This document shows, piece after piece, positions 54,498-63,765 of a DNA stretch of 64,000 nucleotides; the first letter of the stretch is position 1; each line of letters starts with the position of its first letter. The position numbers and the translations under genes were made by a program. The DNA comes from Actinomycetospora cinnamomea (GTDB taxonomy: Bacteria > Actinomycetota > Actinomycetes > Mycobacteriales > Pseudonocardiaceae). The notes below the pieces were generated by a model. That model was not told where the DNA came from. It did no database searches and saw only the letters and a list, made by a program, of their open reading frames with translations. The stretch lies in NCBI RefSeq assembly GCF_003096675.1, contig NZ_QEKW01000001.1:310001-374000 (forward strand), read 5' to 3'.

Positions 54498-55712
54498 TCA
54501 CCCGGGTCGGCGACGCCACCGCCCGCCCTCCTGGCCGACGAGCCCGCAGGCCTCGAGATCACTCAGGAGAGTGGCCACGACGGTCGGGTCGACGCCGCTG
54601 TCGTGGGCCAGACGTACGGCTGTGCGCGCCGCGTGGAGGGGCAGGGCCTCGTGCACACGGAGGGCATCCGGGTCAAGACCGTCCGTCCGACGCGTCGGGC
54701 TCCCCGGTGGAGCGGCGAGGCCGTCCCCCACTTCACTGACGCGCTCGACGACGTGGGCCACGCGCCCGGCCACGGTCACCTCCGGGCGCTGGGCGAGCTC
54801 GTGGCATCCCACCGAGAGCGCCGAGGTGACCGGCCCGGGCACCACCATCACCGCCCGCCCGAGGGCCTCGGCCACGAGCGCGGTGCGCGTCGCCCCGGAC
54901 CGTGCCCCGGCCTCGACCACCACCGTGCCGGCGGACAGGGCGGCGACGAGGCGGTTGCGCACGAGGAAGCGGTGGCGCGCCGGCGTCGCGCCGGGCGGGT
55001 ACTCGGTGACGACCAGGCCCCGGCGGCCCACGTGGTCGAGCAGCGTGGCGTGGGTGGGCGGGTAGGCCCGGTCGATGCCGCAGGCCAGCACGGCCACCGT
55101 GCGCCCCTCGACGGCGAGGGCCCCGCGGTGGGCCGCGCCGTCCACGCCGAGCGCCGCCCCGGACACCACGGTCTTCCCGCGGTCGGCGAGGTCGGCGCCC
55201 CAGTCGCGGGCGACCCAGAGGCCGTAGTCGCTCGCCGCCCGCGCGCCGACCATCGCGACCCACCCGCGCGGCGCCTCGGTGAGGCGGAGCGGTCCCCGGG
55301 CCCAGAGGGCCAACGGCACGGCGAGGCCGTCGCGGACCGACGCCCCCTCGAGCCCCAGCGTCCCGTCCACCCCCGCGGCGACGCCGAGACCGGCGAGCGC
55401 CATGGCGGGCCACTCGGGGTCCTCGGGCACCACCAGGCGCCCGCCGCGCGTGGCGAGCAGCGCGAGGTCGGCCTCGGCGCGGTCGGTGGCGCGCCGGGCG
55501 GCCGTCTCGCCCGCCACCGCCGGCGGAATCGCGCCGGGCCCGTGCACGGTGCCCTCGCGGACCCGGTGCGCGGCCTCGACCGGCCCGATCTCCTCGACCA
55601 GGGCAGCGAGAGCCGACGCCGGGGGCTCGGCGACGCGCGAGAGGTAGGCGCGAGCGAGCAGGACCTCCCGGGCCACGGGCGATGCCGCGCCCGTCACCGC
55701 CGGCGCCCTCAC
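54498..55712 (-). CDS. dprA: DNA-processing protein DprA
   Basis: Loads RecA on incoming single-stranded DNA. 404 residues: SAM-like N-terminus, then the Rossmann-like core GWVAMVGARAASDYGLWVARDWGADLADRG, VVSGAALGVDGAAHRGAL, TVAVLACGIDRAYPPTH, GLVVTEYPPGATPARHRFLVRNRLVAALSAGTVVVEAGARSGA (quoted in parts) and a C-terminal winged-helix DML1-like domain. The GTG at 55712 overlaps the comM stop as GTGA, fixing the start. The order comM-dprA-xerC is conserved in mycobacteria. Confidence 0.95.
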   Translation of the reverse strand: MRAPAVTGAASPVAREVLLARAYLSRVAEPPASALAALVEEIGPVEAAHRVREGTVHGPGAIPPAVAGETAARRATDRAEADLALLATRGGRLVVPEDPEWPAMALAGLGVAAGVDGTLGLEGASVRDGLAVPLALWARGPLRLTEAPRGWVAMVGARAASDYGLWVARDWGADLADRGKTVVSGAALGVDGAAHRGALAVEGRTVAVLACGIDRAYPPTHATLLDHVGRRGLVVTEYPPGATPARHRFLVRNRLVAALSAGTVVVEAGARSGATRTALVAEALGRAVMVVPGPVTSALSVGCHELAQRPEVTVAGRVAHVVERVSEVGDGLAAPPGSPTRRTDGLDPDALRVHEALPLHAARTAVRLAHDSGVDPTVVATLLSDLEACGLVGQEGGRWRRRPG

Positions 55713-57277
55713 GCCACGTCCTCGTCGTCGCCCGCGGCGTCGCGCTCGCCGACGAACCCCTTGTACCCGACGGCTTCCACGACGTCGGGCAGCTCGGGAC
55801 CTGTGGCGCCCCGGAGGTCCGCCAGCGTCCACGCGACGCGCAGCGCCCGGTCCGCGCCGCGGGCGGTCATGGTGCCGGTGCGCAGCTGGCCCTCGAGCAC
55901 CGCCATGGCGTCACGCGGCAGGCGCCCTCGGCGGCGCAGCTCGGGGCCGGGCACCTCGGCGTTGGTGCGCCAGCCCGCGTCGCGCCACCGCTCGCGGGCC
56001 GCGGCCCGCGCCGCCAGCACGCGGGCCCGCACCGCCGCGGTGTCCTCGGTCACCGGCTCGAGCCCCTCGGTCGGGCCTCCCGCCCATGACAGCCCCTCGA
56101 CCGCCTCCAGCGTCACCCGCAGGTCGACCCGGTCGAGCATCGGGCCCGACAGCCGCTGGGTGTATCGGCGCTTCTCGAGGCTCGAGCACGAGCAGTCGGT
56201 CTGCCGCGGCGGGGCGCAGGGGCACGGGTTGGCCGCCATGACCAGCTGGAAGCGCGCGGGGTAGCGGACGACGCCGTCGGTGCGCGCGAGGCGCACCTCG
56301 CCCTCCTCGAGCGGCGTGCGCAGCATCTCCAGCACGTGCGGGCCGAACTCGTAGATCTCGTCCAGGAACAGCACGCCGTGGTGGGCCAGGGAGACCGCGC
56401 CCGGCCGCGCCAGCCCGCTGCCCCCGCCCACCAGCGCGGCCGACGACACCGAGTGGTGCGGGGCGACGAAGGGCGGCGCGGCCGGCAGAGCCTCCTGCGG
56501 GTCCAGCGCCCCGGCCAGCGAGCGCACCGCGGCCACCTGCAGCGCACCGTCCACGTCGAGGTCGGGCAGCAGCCCGGTCATCCGGCGGGCGAGCATCGTC
56601 TTGCCCGACCCCGGCGGGCCGGTCATCAGCAGGTGGTGCCCGCCCGCCGCCGCGACCTCCACCGCCCGGCGCGCGGGACCCTGACCCACGACGTCGGCGA
56701 GGTCCTCCCGGGGGCCACCGCCCCGCGGGCGCGCCCGGCTCCGCACCGGCAGCAACCGGCCGCGGTCGCCGCGCAGCCAGCCCAGCACGTCGGACAGGTG
56801 CTCGGCACCGAGGACCTCCAGCCCCTCGACCAGGCCGGCCTCCACCGCCGCGGCGGCCGGGACGATCGCGCGCTCGACCCCGAGGCGACGGGCCGCGAGC
56901 AGCGCCGGCAGGACGCCGCGCACCCCGCGCACCCGCCCGTCGAGCGCGAGCTCGCCCACCAGCACGACACCCCGCAGCGCCGCGGCGGGCACCACCCGGG
57001 CCGCCGCCAGCACCGAGCAGGCCAGGGCCATGTCGTAGCCGCTGCCCTGCTTGGGCAGCGTCGCCGGGGACAGCGCGAGCGTGATGCGTCGCGCCGGCCA
57101 CGACTCCCCCGAGTTGACCACCGCCGCGCGCACCCGGTCGCGCGACTCGGCCAGCGCCGCGTCCGGCAGCCCCACCAGCGAGACCCCGGGCAGGCCCTGC
57201 CCGATGTCGGCCTCGATCTCGACGACCTCGCCGTCGACCCCGCGCAGCCCGATCGACCACGCACACGCGAGCGCCAC
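55709..57277 (-). CDS. comM: ComM/YifB family AAA+ branch-migration helicase
   Basis: 522 residues: an N-terminal LonC-like domain (DIGQGLPGVSLVGLPDAALAESRDRVRAAV), an AAA+ core with Walker A GPPGSGKT, Walker B VLFLDEI and arginine-finger region MLDRVDLRV. A zinc-binding CPC...DCSCSS loop follows NP and the C-terminal Mg-chelatase-like helices. ComM extends recombination joints during natural transformation. GTG at 57277 lies one base from the yraN stop and overlaps dprA downstream, so the three are coupled. Confidence 0.95.
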   Translation of the reverse strand: MALACAWSIGLRGVDGEVVEIEADIGQGLPGVSLVGLPDAALAESRDRVRAAVVNSGESWPARRITLALSPATLPKQGSGYDMALACSVLAAARVVPAAALRGVVLVGELALDGRVRGVRGVLPALLAARRLGVERAIVPAAAAVEAGLVEGLEVLGAEHLSDVLGWLRGDRGRLLPVRSRARPRGGGPREDLADVVGQGPARRAVEVAAAGGHHLLMTGPPGSGKTMLARRMTGLLPDLDVDGALQVAAVRSLAGALDPQEALPAAPPFVAPHHSVSSAALVGGGSGLARPGAVSLAHHGVLFLDEIYEFGPHVLEMLRTPLEEGEVRLARTDGVVRYPARFQLVMAANPCPCAPPRQTDCSCSSLEKRRYTQRLSGPMLDRVDLRVTLEAVEGLSWAGGPTEGLEPVTEDTAAVRARVLAARAAARERWRDAGWRTNAEVPGPELRRRGRLPRDAMAVLEGQLRTGTMTARGADRALRVAWTLADLRGATGPELPDVVEAVGYKGFVGERDAAGDDEDVA

Positions 57278-57278
57278 C

Positions 57279-57683
57279 TCAGAACGCCCCCTCGTAGTGC
57301 TCCACACGCGGCGGGGTGCCGGGCGCCAGCAGCACGGCCACGACGTCGAAACGGACCTCGTCGAACCCGGACCCGCCGGCCGCGTGGCGCGCGGCCAGCC
57401 ACCGCTGCGCGAGCCGGCGGATGCGCCCGGCCTTCGCGGCCGTGACCGCCTCGGCGGGCAGGCCGTAGCCCGTGCCCGAGCGCGTCTTCACCTCCGCGAC
57501 GACGAGGCGGTGCCCGTCGGCAGCGACGAGGTCGAGCTCGCCCTCGCGGCAACGCCAGTTGCGGTCGAGGACGACCAGGCCCCGGGCCGCGAGGTGCTCG
57601 ACGGCGACGTCCTCGCCCCGTTGCCCCAGCGCCCGCCGGTCGGGCGTCCCGTGCGCGTGCGTCGGGTCGTGCGTGGTGGCCAT
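57279..57683 (-). CDS. yraN: YraN/UPF0102 nuclease-fold protein
   Basis: 134 residues of the restriction-endonuclease-like UPF0102 family: LGQRGEDVAVEHLAARGLVVLDRNWRCREGELDLVAADGHRLVVAEVKTRSGTGYG contains the E-x(n)-D-x(n)-EVK active-site pattern (given in parts). The last third includes VRFDVVAVLL. Probably nuclease-related DNA repair, unproven. ATG at 57683. Lies directly before comM as in M. tuberculosis Rv2898c. Confidence 0.9.
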   Translation of the reverse strand: MATTHDPTHAHGTPDRRALGQRGEDVAVEHLAARGLVVLDRNWRCREGELDLVAADGHRLVVAEVKTRSGTGYGLPAEAVTAAKAGRIRRLAQRWLAARHAAGGSGFDEVRFDVVAVLLAPGTPPRVEHYEGAF

Positions 57684-57867
57684 GCCCGGCCCCCTCGTCC
57701 TCGCCGGGCCGTCGACCCGGGCCGGCCGGGCGGTCCGGCGGCGGGACCGAGCGTGCGCGGCGGGGCCGCCGCGGCGGGAGCGCCGCGTCGCGACCTGGGG
57801 ACAGCCGGAGGGGGTGTGGACGGATCGCGGTCGCGCCGGGCGTGGTCAGCGGCCGCCCGGCGCAGCG

Positions 57868-58188
57868 TCAGCCGCTGAAGGGACCCTCGTCCAGGCGCAG
57901 GTCCGGCTTGTCGAGCTCCTCGACGTTGACGTCCTTGAACGTCACGACCCGCACGTTCTTGACGAACCGCGCCGGGCGGTACATGTCCCACACCCACGCG
58001 TCGGACATCGTGACCTCGAAGTAGACCTCGCCGTCGGCGTTGCGGACCTTCACGTCCACCGAGTTGGCCAGGTAGAAGCGGCGCTCGGTCTCCACCACGT
58101 AGGAGAACTGGGCGACGATGTCGCGGTACTCGCGGTAGAGCGAGAGCTCCATGTCGGTCTCGTACTTCTCGAGATCCTCCGCGCTCAT
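57868..58188 (-). CDS. DUF2469 protein
   Basis: 106 residues: [28 protein letters not shown], then [17 protein letters not shown] and [22 protein letters not shown]2469 is an actinobacterial cytoplasmic protein found between rnhB and yraN; function unknown. Its ATG at 58188 overlaps the rnhB stop as ATGA. An inverted repeat (TCAGCGGC at 57846 and GCCGCTGA at 57871) surrounds its stop and may terminate the lepB-rnhB-DUF2469 transcript. Confidence 0.93.
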   Translation of the reverse strand: MSAEDLEKYETDMELSLYREYRDIVAQFSYVVETERRFYLANSVDVKVRNADGEVYFEVTMSDAWVWDMYRPARFVKNVRVVTFKDVNVEELDKPDLRLDEGPFSG

Positions 58189-59096
58189 CGCGGCTCTCCC
58201 CCCTCCGGCGCAGCGTCGATGTCGTCCGGGTCGCCGACCACCCCGGCGCCGGCGAGCTCGTCGGCCTCCTCGGCGTCCTGGGCGTCCTCGGGGCCCACCA
58301 GGTCGACCGTCACCGCCCCATTGTGTCGCACGCCGTGTGCCGGTCCGTCCTGGTCCCGCCCCCGAGCGGCCGCGGCCACGTTGACGAAGCTGAACCGGTG
58401 ATCGGCGCTCGGGCCGTGCTCCGCGAGCGCTGCGCTGTGCGTCGGCGTGCAGTAGCCCTTGTGGACGTCGAAGCCGTACTCCGGGTGCTTCTCGTGGAGG
58501 GCCGTCATCAGACGGTCCCGAGTGGTCTTGGCGAGCACCGACGCCGCCGCGACGCATGCCGCCGCCAGATCGCCCTTGGGCACCGCCAGCGCGGGGACCC
58601 CGAACCCGGAGACCGCGAACCCGTCGGTCAGCACGTAGCCGGGACGCACCTCGAGGCGGGCGACGGCCCGGCGCATCCCGTCGATGTTGGCCGCGTGCAC
58701 GCCACGACGGTCGACCTCGGGCGGATCGACGAGGACGACGTGCCAGTCCACGGCACGGCGGCGGATGAGGGCGGCGAAGCGCTCGCGCTCGTCGGCGGTG
58801 AGCAGCTTGGAGTCGGTCAGTCCCTCGAACCGCTTGGCGTCGCCCGGGCGCAGGATGCACGCGGCGACGGCCAGCGGGCCGGCGCACGCGCCGCGTCCCG
58901 CCTCGTCGACCCCGGCGACCGGGCCCAGCCCGTGGCGCTCGAGGGCCGATTGCAGGGCCCAGCTCTCGGTGCTGCGGCGGACGATCGCGCGCGGTGGCTG
59001 GACGCCTGTGCGCGGGGGCAGCGCCGCCCGGCGCCGGGGAGCTCGCCGACCGGCGCCGGCGACCCGGCGACGGCCGGCGTCGTGTCCGGCCGTCAA
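58185..59096 (-). CDS. rnhB: Ribonuclease HII (start codon uncertain)
   Basis: Removes ribonucleotides and RNA of RNA:DNA hybrids. The core shows [22 protein letters not shown] (first Asp-Glu), [27 protein letters not shown] (Asp) and [15 protein letters not shown]. The conserved mycobacterial start region corresponds to [16 protein letters not shown]. There is no ATG or GTG in frame between the lepB stop and that region; the only likely starts are a TTG at 59096, overlapping the lepB stop as TTGA, and a CTG near 59024. I use the TTG, giving 303 residues. A ~55-residue acidic C-terminal tail exceeds the usual length. Confidence 0.9.
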   Translation of the reverse strand: MTAGHDAGRRRVAGAGRRAPRRRAALPPRTGVQPPRAIVRRSTESWALQSALERHGLGPVAGVDEAGRGACAGPLAVAACILRPGDAKRFEGLTDSKLLTADERERFAALIRRRAVDWHVVLVDPPEVDRRGVHAANIDGMRRAVARLEVRPGYVLTDGFAVSGFGVPALAVPKGDLAAACVAAASVLAKTTRDRLMTALHEKHPEYGFDVHKGYCTPTHSAALAEHGPSADHRFSFVNVAAAARGRDQDGPAHGVRHNGAVTVDLVGPEDAQDAEEADELAGAGVVGDPDDIDAAPEGGEPR

Positions 59097-60892
59097 CGGT
59101 CCGGGTCGCCGGGGGACGGTGGCGGCGCGGGACCGCCCTCGGCCGGGACGGGGCCGGTGGCGCCACGGTGCAGGGACCGCCGCCACCGCCGCGAAAGCAC
59201 GACCAGCGGCGCCGCCCCGACGACCCCGGCGGCGAGCGGTGCCGCCGATGTCCAGGCGGGCGCGCCGAGCGCCGACGGTCGGGCCTGCGGGTCGGTGTCG
59301 GGCACACCGCCCCACCGACCCACGGGCAGCACGATGACCCGGGCCTTGCCGATCACGTCGTCGACGGCGATCGGGCCGTGCACGCGGGCGTCGGCGGAGT
59401 TGTTGCGGTTGTCGCCCATCACCCAGAGCTGGCCCTGCGGGACCTGCACGGGTGGGAAGTCGGCCTGGGTGCGGCCGAGGTTGGGCTGGAAGTAGAGGTA
59501 GGGCTCGTCGAGCGGCTGCCCGTCGACCGTCACCCGGTTCTGCGGGTCGCAGCACGCGACCGTCTGCCCGCCGACGGCGATGACGCGCTTGACGAAGTCC
59601 TTCTCGTCCGGCGGCGCGAGACCCACCAGCGACAGCCCGCTCTGCAGGCCGCGGACCAGCACGTTGTCCGAGCGCTGGCTGCCGGACACCTCGCCGTTGT
59701 CGCCCCACGCGGGTGGGCCGCGGAACACCACGACGTCGCCGGGCGCGGGGTCGGAGAAGCGGTAGGTCACCTTGTCGACGGCGACGCGGTCGTTGGCGCA
59801 GCCGTTGCAGCCGTGCAGCGTGCGCTCCATCGACGCCGACGGGATGACGTAGATGCGGGCGAGGAACGTCTGGATGACGAAGGTCAGCACGACCGCGACC
59901 ACGATGAGCAGCGGCAGCTCGCGCCAGAACGAGCCCTTGCGCTTGCCCTTCCCCTTGCCCTTGCCGGCGCGACGGCCGGCGCCCCCGCCGGTGTCGTCGG
60001 CGTCCTCGGCGCCCTCCGGGGCGTCCTCGTCGTCGCGCCCGGGGCCGGTGCCCGCGCGGCGGTGCCGGCCCGGGCCGGTGCCCGCGCCGGAGGTCCGGGT
60101 GGTGCCGGTGGTGGTGGTGCTGGTCGTGGTGGTGCTCGTCGTCGCCGTGGCGGTGGACGTGTCGGGCGACGGGCGCGGGGGCCGGGAGGCGAAGCCGTCG
60201 GAGCCGGCCAGGCCACCGTCGTCGCTCCGCGACGGGGACGCCGGGGCCGACGCCGGGGATCCCGAGGACCCCGAGGACGCTGGAGACGCCGAGGACCCCG
60301 CGGTCGGTTCCGGCCGGGGGCCGGGACCGGGCCGCGACGAGCCGTCGGGTGGGGACGCGGCCGGGGACGCCGGTGGCCGGGCCGTCCCGTTCCCCGATCC
60401 GGGCGGGGACGGCGACCGGGCAGCGTCGGGTCGGGGCACGCCGAACGGCGGGGGCGGCGGGGACGCGGCCCACGGCGGGCCACCCCACCCCGGGCCGCCG
60501 GGGGGCACGGGCGCCGGAGCGCCGTGGGGACCGGGCCCGGACGGACCGGCGGTGGGAGCGCGCGAGCCGTGGCCGGGAGCGCCCTGCGACCCGCCGTACG
60601 GGGTCGCACCCCGGCGCCCGCCGTCGAGGGGACCCGGCGGCGCCGGCTCGTGACCGTCCGAGCCGCTCCAGCCGGACGCCCCGTAGGGCGCGCGCACCCC
60701 GTTGCCCGAGCCGTGGCCGGCGGGGGGCGGGGCCGGGACGTCGCCGTACGGGTCCTCGTCGTCCGGGCGGGCGTGCGCCGGGGCGCGTCCGCCGTAGCCG
60801 TCGGACCCGATCGGGCCCGGCGCGTCGGGACGGCTCGTCCCGCCCGGGCCGGTGGTCCGGAACGGGGGGACGGAGGGCTCCTGGGGGCGCAC
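59093..60892 (-). CDS. lepB: Signal peptidase I with a ~325-residue disordered N-terminal extension
   Basis: 599 residues, more than twice the common length. Residues 1-325 are Pro/Gly/Ser-rich, with a Thr/Ser run near 270-290 and a [10 protein letters not shown] stretch before the single membrane helix ([18 protein letters not shown]). The peptidase domain outside the membrane has Ser354 in [10 protein letters not shown] and Lys435 in [11 protein letters not shown], plus [22 protein letters not shown]-terminal second hydrophobic segment ([22 protein letters not shown]) anchors the tail, so both ends are cytoplasmic. It releases exported proteins. Long LepB N-termini occur in actinobacteria, but this one is extreme. 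Confidence 0.93.
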   Translation of the reverse strand: MRPQEPSVPPFRTTGPGGTSRPDAPGPIGSDGYGGRAPAHARPDDEDPYGDVPAPPPAGHGSGNGVRAPYGASGWSGSDGHEPAPPGPLDGGRRGATPYGGSQGAPGHGSRAPTAGPSGPGPHGAPAPVPPGGPGWGGPPWAASPPPPPFGVPRPDAARSPSPPGSGNGTARPPASPAASPPDGSSRPGPGPRPEPTAGSSASPASSGSSGSPASAPASPSRSDDGGLAGSDGFASRPPRPSPDTSTATATTSTTTTSTTTTGTTRTSGAGTGPGRHRRAGTGPGRDDEDAPEGAEDADDTGGGAGRRAGKGKGKGKRKGSFWRELPLLIVVAVVLTFVIQTFLARIYVIPSASMERTLHGCNGCANDRVAVDKVTYRFSDPAPGDVVVFRGPPAWGDNGEVSGSQRSDNVLVRGLQSGLSLVGLAPPDEKDFVKRVIAVGGQTVACCDPQNRVTVDGQPLDEPYLYFQPNLGRTQADFPPVQVPQGQLWVMGDNRNNSADARVHGPIAVDDVIGKARVIVLPVGRWGGVPDTDPQARPSALGAPAWTSAAPLAAGVVGAAPLVVLSRRWRRSLHRGATGPVPAEGGPAPPPSPGDPDR

Positions 60893-60924
60893 GCGACTCA
60901 GGTTAGGAGACCGGGGACGTCGGC

Positions 60925-61284
60925 TCAGGAAGCCGGCGTGGTCTCGCGCTTCTCGCGGATCTTCGCGGCCTTGCCCCGGCGCTCACGGAGGTAGTAGAGC
61001 TTCGCGCGCCGGACATCACCGCGCGTGACGACCTCGATGTGGTCGATGTTGGGCGAGTGGACCGGGAAGGTGCGCTCCACTCCGACGCCGAAGGACACCT
61101 TGCGGACGGTGAACGTCTCGCGGAGCCCGCCCCCGTGCCGGCGGATCACGACACCCTGGAAGACCTGTACACGGGAGCGTGAACCCTCGATCACCCGGAC
61201 GTGCACCTTCACGGTGTCCCCGGCACGGAAGTCGGGGATGTCGGAGCGCAGCGACTTGGCGTCGAGCTCGTCCAGGGCGTTCAT
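60925..61284 (-). CDS. rplS: 50S ribosomal protein L19
   Basis: 119 residues: [106 protein letters not shown] (given in family order; no gaps seen) are the L19 sequence. It sits at the 30S-50S interface. ATG at 61284 with GAGGA upstream. The rpsP-rimM-trmD-rplS order is conserved in bacteria, with lepB next. Confidence 0.97.
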   Translation of the reverse strand: MNALDELDAKSLRSDIPDFRAGDTVKVHVRVIEGSRSRVQVFQGVVIRRHGGGLRETFTVRKVSFGVGVERTFPVHSPNIDHIEVVTRGDVRRAKLYYLRERRGKAAKIREKRETTPAS

Positions 61285-61375
61285 CGTCAGCGTCCTCGCG
61301 GGTCTCACGGGCCGGCGCGGAACCCGCGGTGGCGAGCTCCGGCGACCGGATCGGTTCTCGGGCGGCGGACGGCGC

Positions 61376-62224
61376 TCACCGACCCCGATCGGGCCGTGCG
61401 CCGTCCCCGGCAACCTCCCCAGTCTGCCATGCCGCCGCTCCTGCCCGTCCGGCCGGGTCGTACCCGCAGGCCGCGAGCACCTCGCGGTCCCGCGCGTCGA
61501 AGGCGTCCGGGCCGTGCCGGGCGACCAGCGCATCCAGCAGGTCGGGGCGCACGGCGGCGGTGCGCTCGAGCGAGCGGTCGCGGCGCCAGCGGGCCACGGC
61601 GCCGTGGTTGCCGCCGCGCAGGACCTCGGGCACGTCGAGCTCGCGCCAGCGCTCGGGGCGGGTGTAGGCAGGAGCCTCGAGCAGTCCGCCCGTCCCCTCC
61701 GCGAAGCTGTCGAGCTCGGCCGACGCCGGGTTGCCGAGCACCCCGGGTACGAGGCGCGACACCGCCTCGACGACGACGAGCGCGGCGACCTCGCCGCCGG
61801 CGAGCACGTAGTCGCCGAGCGAGACCTCCTCGACCGGCATCCGCCGCGCCGCGTCCTCGAGCACCCGCGCGTCGATGCCCTCGTAGCGCCCGCACGCGAT
61901 CACCAGCCACGGCTCGACGGCCCAGGCCGCCACCCGTTGCTGGGTCAACGGCGGCCCGGCCGGCGTCGGCACGAGCAGCCGGGGGGCGCCCTCGCCCGAG
62001 GCCGTGACCTCGTCGAGGGCAGCACCCCACACCGGCGCGGTCATGAGCATCCCCGGCCCGCCGCCGTAGGGGGCGTCGTCGACGGCCTGGTGCACGCCGG
62101 TGGCCCAGCGGCGCAGGTCGTGCACCCGCAGGTCGAGCCGTCCCGCCCGCCGCGCCCGGCCGACGAGCGCGTCGTCGAGCGGGGCGAGGTAGCCCGGGAA
62201 GATCGTGACGACGTCGATGCGCAT
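61376..62224 (-). CDS. trmD: tRNA (guanine37-N1)-methyltransferase
   Basis: SPOUT enzyme that makes m1G37 and prevents frameshifting. 282 residues: [59 protein letters not shown] (the trefoil-knot SAM site) and [23 protein letters not shown] are strict motifs. The C-terminal ~40 residues extend beyond E. coli TrmD. ATG at 62224. It is divergent from the MgtC-like gene, which is inserted between rimM and trmD. Confidence 0.96.
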   Translation of the reverse strand: MRIDVVTIFPGYLAPLDDALVGRARRAGRLDLRVHDLRRWATGVHQAVDDAPYGGGPGMLMTAPVWGAALDEVTASGEGAPRLLVPTPAGPPLTQQRVAAWAVEPWLVIACGRYEGIDARVLEDAARRMPVEEVSLGDYVLAGGEVAALVVVEAVSRLVPGVLGNPASAELDSFAEGTGGLLEAPAYTRPERWRELDVPEVLRGGNHGAVARWRRDRSLERTAAVRPDLLDALVARHGPDAFDARDREVLAACGYDPAGRAGAAAWQTGEVAGDGARPDRGR

Positions 62225-62270
62225 CGGGCACGATCCTGCCCCCGGCCGCGCACGGAGGGAGGCACCAGGG

Positions 62271-62990
62271 GTGGAGCAGTTCCTCTCGTACCCGCAGCAG
62301 TGGCGCCTGCTCGCGCCGCTGGGGCTGGCCCTGGTGCTGTGCACGCTCATCGGGCTCGAGCGCGAGCTGGCGGCCAAGAGCGCGGGGCTGCGCACGCACA
62401 CGCTCGTCGGGGTGGGGTCGGCCGGCTTCATGCTGATCTCGAAGTACGGCTTCGACGACCTGCTCGCCTCCCCCGACATCACCCTCGACCCGTCCCGGCT
62501 CGCCGCCCAGATCGTGTCGGGGATCGGCTTCATCGGCGCGGGGCTGATCTTCGTGCGCCGCGACGCGGTGCGCGGACTCACCACGGCGGCGACGGTCTGG
62601 ACGGCCGCCGCGGTCGGTACGGCGTGCGGCGCCGGGCTCCCGCTGCTGGCGGTGGCCGGCACCGCGGTCCACTACCTGGTCACGCGCGGGTACCGCCCGC
62701 TCGCCCGCTTCGTGACGCGTTCGTCGACCGTGCCGCGTGACGTGCACCTCTCCTACGCCGACGGGCGCGGGGTGCTGCGCGAGGTGCTGACGGTGTGCAC
62801 CGCGCGCGGGTTCGCCGTGGCCGGCATGCACGTCGACCGCGAGGACGCGGTCGCCGACGACCCCGCCGGGCCACGGACGGCGTCGGTCACGCTGTCGCTG
62901 ACCGGGCGCGGCGCGCTGGAGACGCTGTCGGGGGAGCTCTCCGAGCTCCCCGGGGTGCTGGCCGTGGGGGTTCCGGCCGAGGAGGAGTAG
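62271..62990 (+). CDS. MgtC/SapB family membrane protein
   Basis: 239 residues with an N-terminal hydrophobic domain of about four helices and a ~75-residue ACT-like cytoplasmic C-terminus. MgtC hallmarks are LIGLERELAAKSAGLRTHTLVGVGSAGFMLIS and IVSGIGFIGAGLIFVRRDAVRGLTTAATVWTAAAVGTACG (in parts), with the conserved Asp in the RD loop. Roles in Mg2+ limitation or ATP-synthase control are known for some members. GTG at 62271 has GGAGGGAGG upstream. It is transcribed against the trmD-rimM genes and so splits the normal ribosomal-maturation operon. Confidence 0.92.
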   Translation: MEQFLSYPQQWRLLAPLGLALVLCTLIGLERELAAKSAGLRTHTLVGVGSAGFMLISKYGFDDLLASPDITLDPSRLAAQIVSGIGFIGAGLIFVRRDAVRGLTTAATVWTAAAVGTACGAGLPLLAVAGTAVHYLVTRGYRPLARFVTRSSTVPRDVHLSYADGRGVLREVLTVCTARGFAVAGMHVDREDAVADDPAGPRTASVTLSLTGRGALETLSGELSELPGVLAVGVPAEEE

Positions 62991-62995
62991 GCCCC

Positions 62996-63520
62996 TCAGA
63001 CGTCGAGGAGGCCCTCGGGCGGGTCGAGGAGAACGCGTCCGCCGTCGAGGTCGACCTCGGGGACGATCGCGGTGACGAACGGGACGAGCGCCTCGTCGCC
63101 GCCGGGCCGGGCGACGGCGAGCAGCTCGCCCCCCACGCCGTGGACGACCGCGGTCACGGTGCCGACGGGGGTGCCGTCGAGGAGCACCGCGGCGAGGCCC
63201 TCGAGCTGGTGGTCGTGGAACTCGTCGGGGTCCTCGGGCTCCTCGGACAGGGCCGGGGCCGTGAGCTCGGCGGCGCGCAGGGCCTCCGCGCCGTCGCGGT
63301 CGGCGACCTCCTCGACCGCGACGAGCAGCCGGTCGCCGTGACGGCGCGCGGCGGTCACCGTCACCGTCGCGGGCGTGCGGCCCCGCACCGAGAGCACGGC
63401 ACCCGGCGCGAACCGGGCGTCGACGTGGTCGGTGCGGGGCTCGACGACGAGCTCGCCGCGTAGGCCGTGCGCCTTGACGACGCGTCCGACGACACGGTCG
63501 TCCGCGGCGGGCGACGACAC
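62996..63520 (-). CDS. rimM: Ribosome maturation factor RimM
   Basis: 174 residues with the N-terminal VVGRVVKAHGLRGELVVEPRTDHVDARFAPG barrel and C-terminal PRC-barrel (YQLEGLAAVLLDG-like HDHQLEGLAAVLLDGTPVGTV and LVPFVTAIVPEVDLDGGRVLLDPPEGLLDV). Needed for 30S head assembly. ATG-type start at 63520, five bases after the khpA stop. Convergent with the MgtC-like gene over five bases. Confidence 0.96.
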   Translation of the reverse strand: MSSPAADDRVVGRVVKAHGLRGELVVEPRTDHVDARFAPGAVLSVRGRTPATVTVTAARRHGDRLLVAVEEVADRDGAEALRAAELTAPALSEEPEDPDEFHDHQLEGLAAVLLDGTPVGTVTAVVHGVGGELLAVARPGGDEALVPFVTAIVPEVDLDGGRVLLDPPEGLLDV

Positions 63521-63525
63521 GGCGC

Positions 63526-63765
63526 TCAGCGGTCGGTGTCGACCACGTCGACGCGCACACCCCGCCCGCCGATGCCGCCCACGACGGTGCGCAGGGCGGT
63601 GGCGGTGCGCCCGTTGCGACCGATCACCTTGCCGAGGTCGTCGGGGTGGACCCGGACCTCGAGGGTGCGGCCGCGACGGTTGGTCACGAGGTCGACCGCG
63701 ACGTCGTCGGGGTGGGCGACGATCCCCCGCACGAGGTGCTCGAGCGCCTCGGCGAGCTCGCTCAC
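63526..63765 (-). CDS. khpA: KH-domain RNA-binding protein KhpA
   Basis: 79 residues, a single KH domain with the GxxG loop in [19 protein letters not shown]. It binds RNA, often with KhpB, and affects cell division and translation in other bacteria. The GTG at 63765 overlaps the rpsP stop as GTGA. The rpsP-khpA-rimM order is conserved in Gram-positive bacteria (M. tuberculosis Rv2908c). Confidence 0.95.
   Translation of the reverse strand: MSELAEALEHLVRGIVAHPDDVAVDLVTNRRGRTLEVRVHPDDLGKVIGRNGRTATALRTVVGGIGGRGVRVDVVDTDR

Noticed and set aside
57684-57867. Small RNA or gene between yraN and DUF2469
   Set aside because: 184 bases of GC-rich sequence with several short inverted repeats but no promoter-terminator pair or coding frame.
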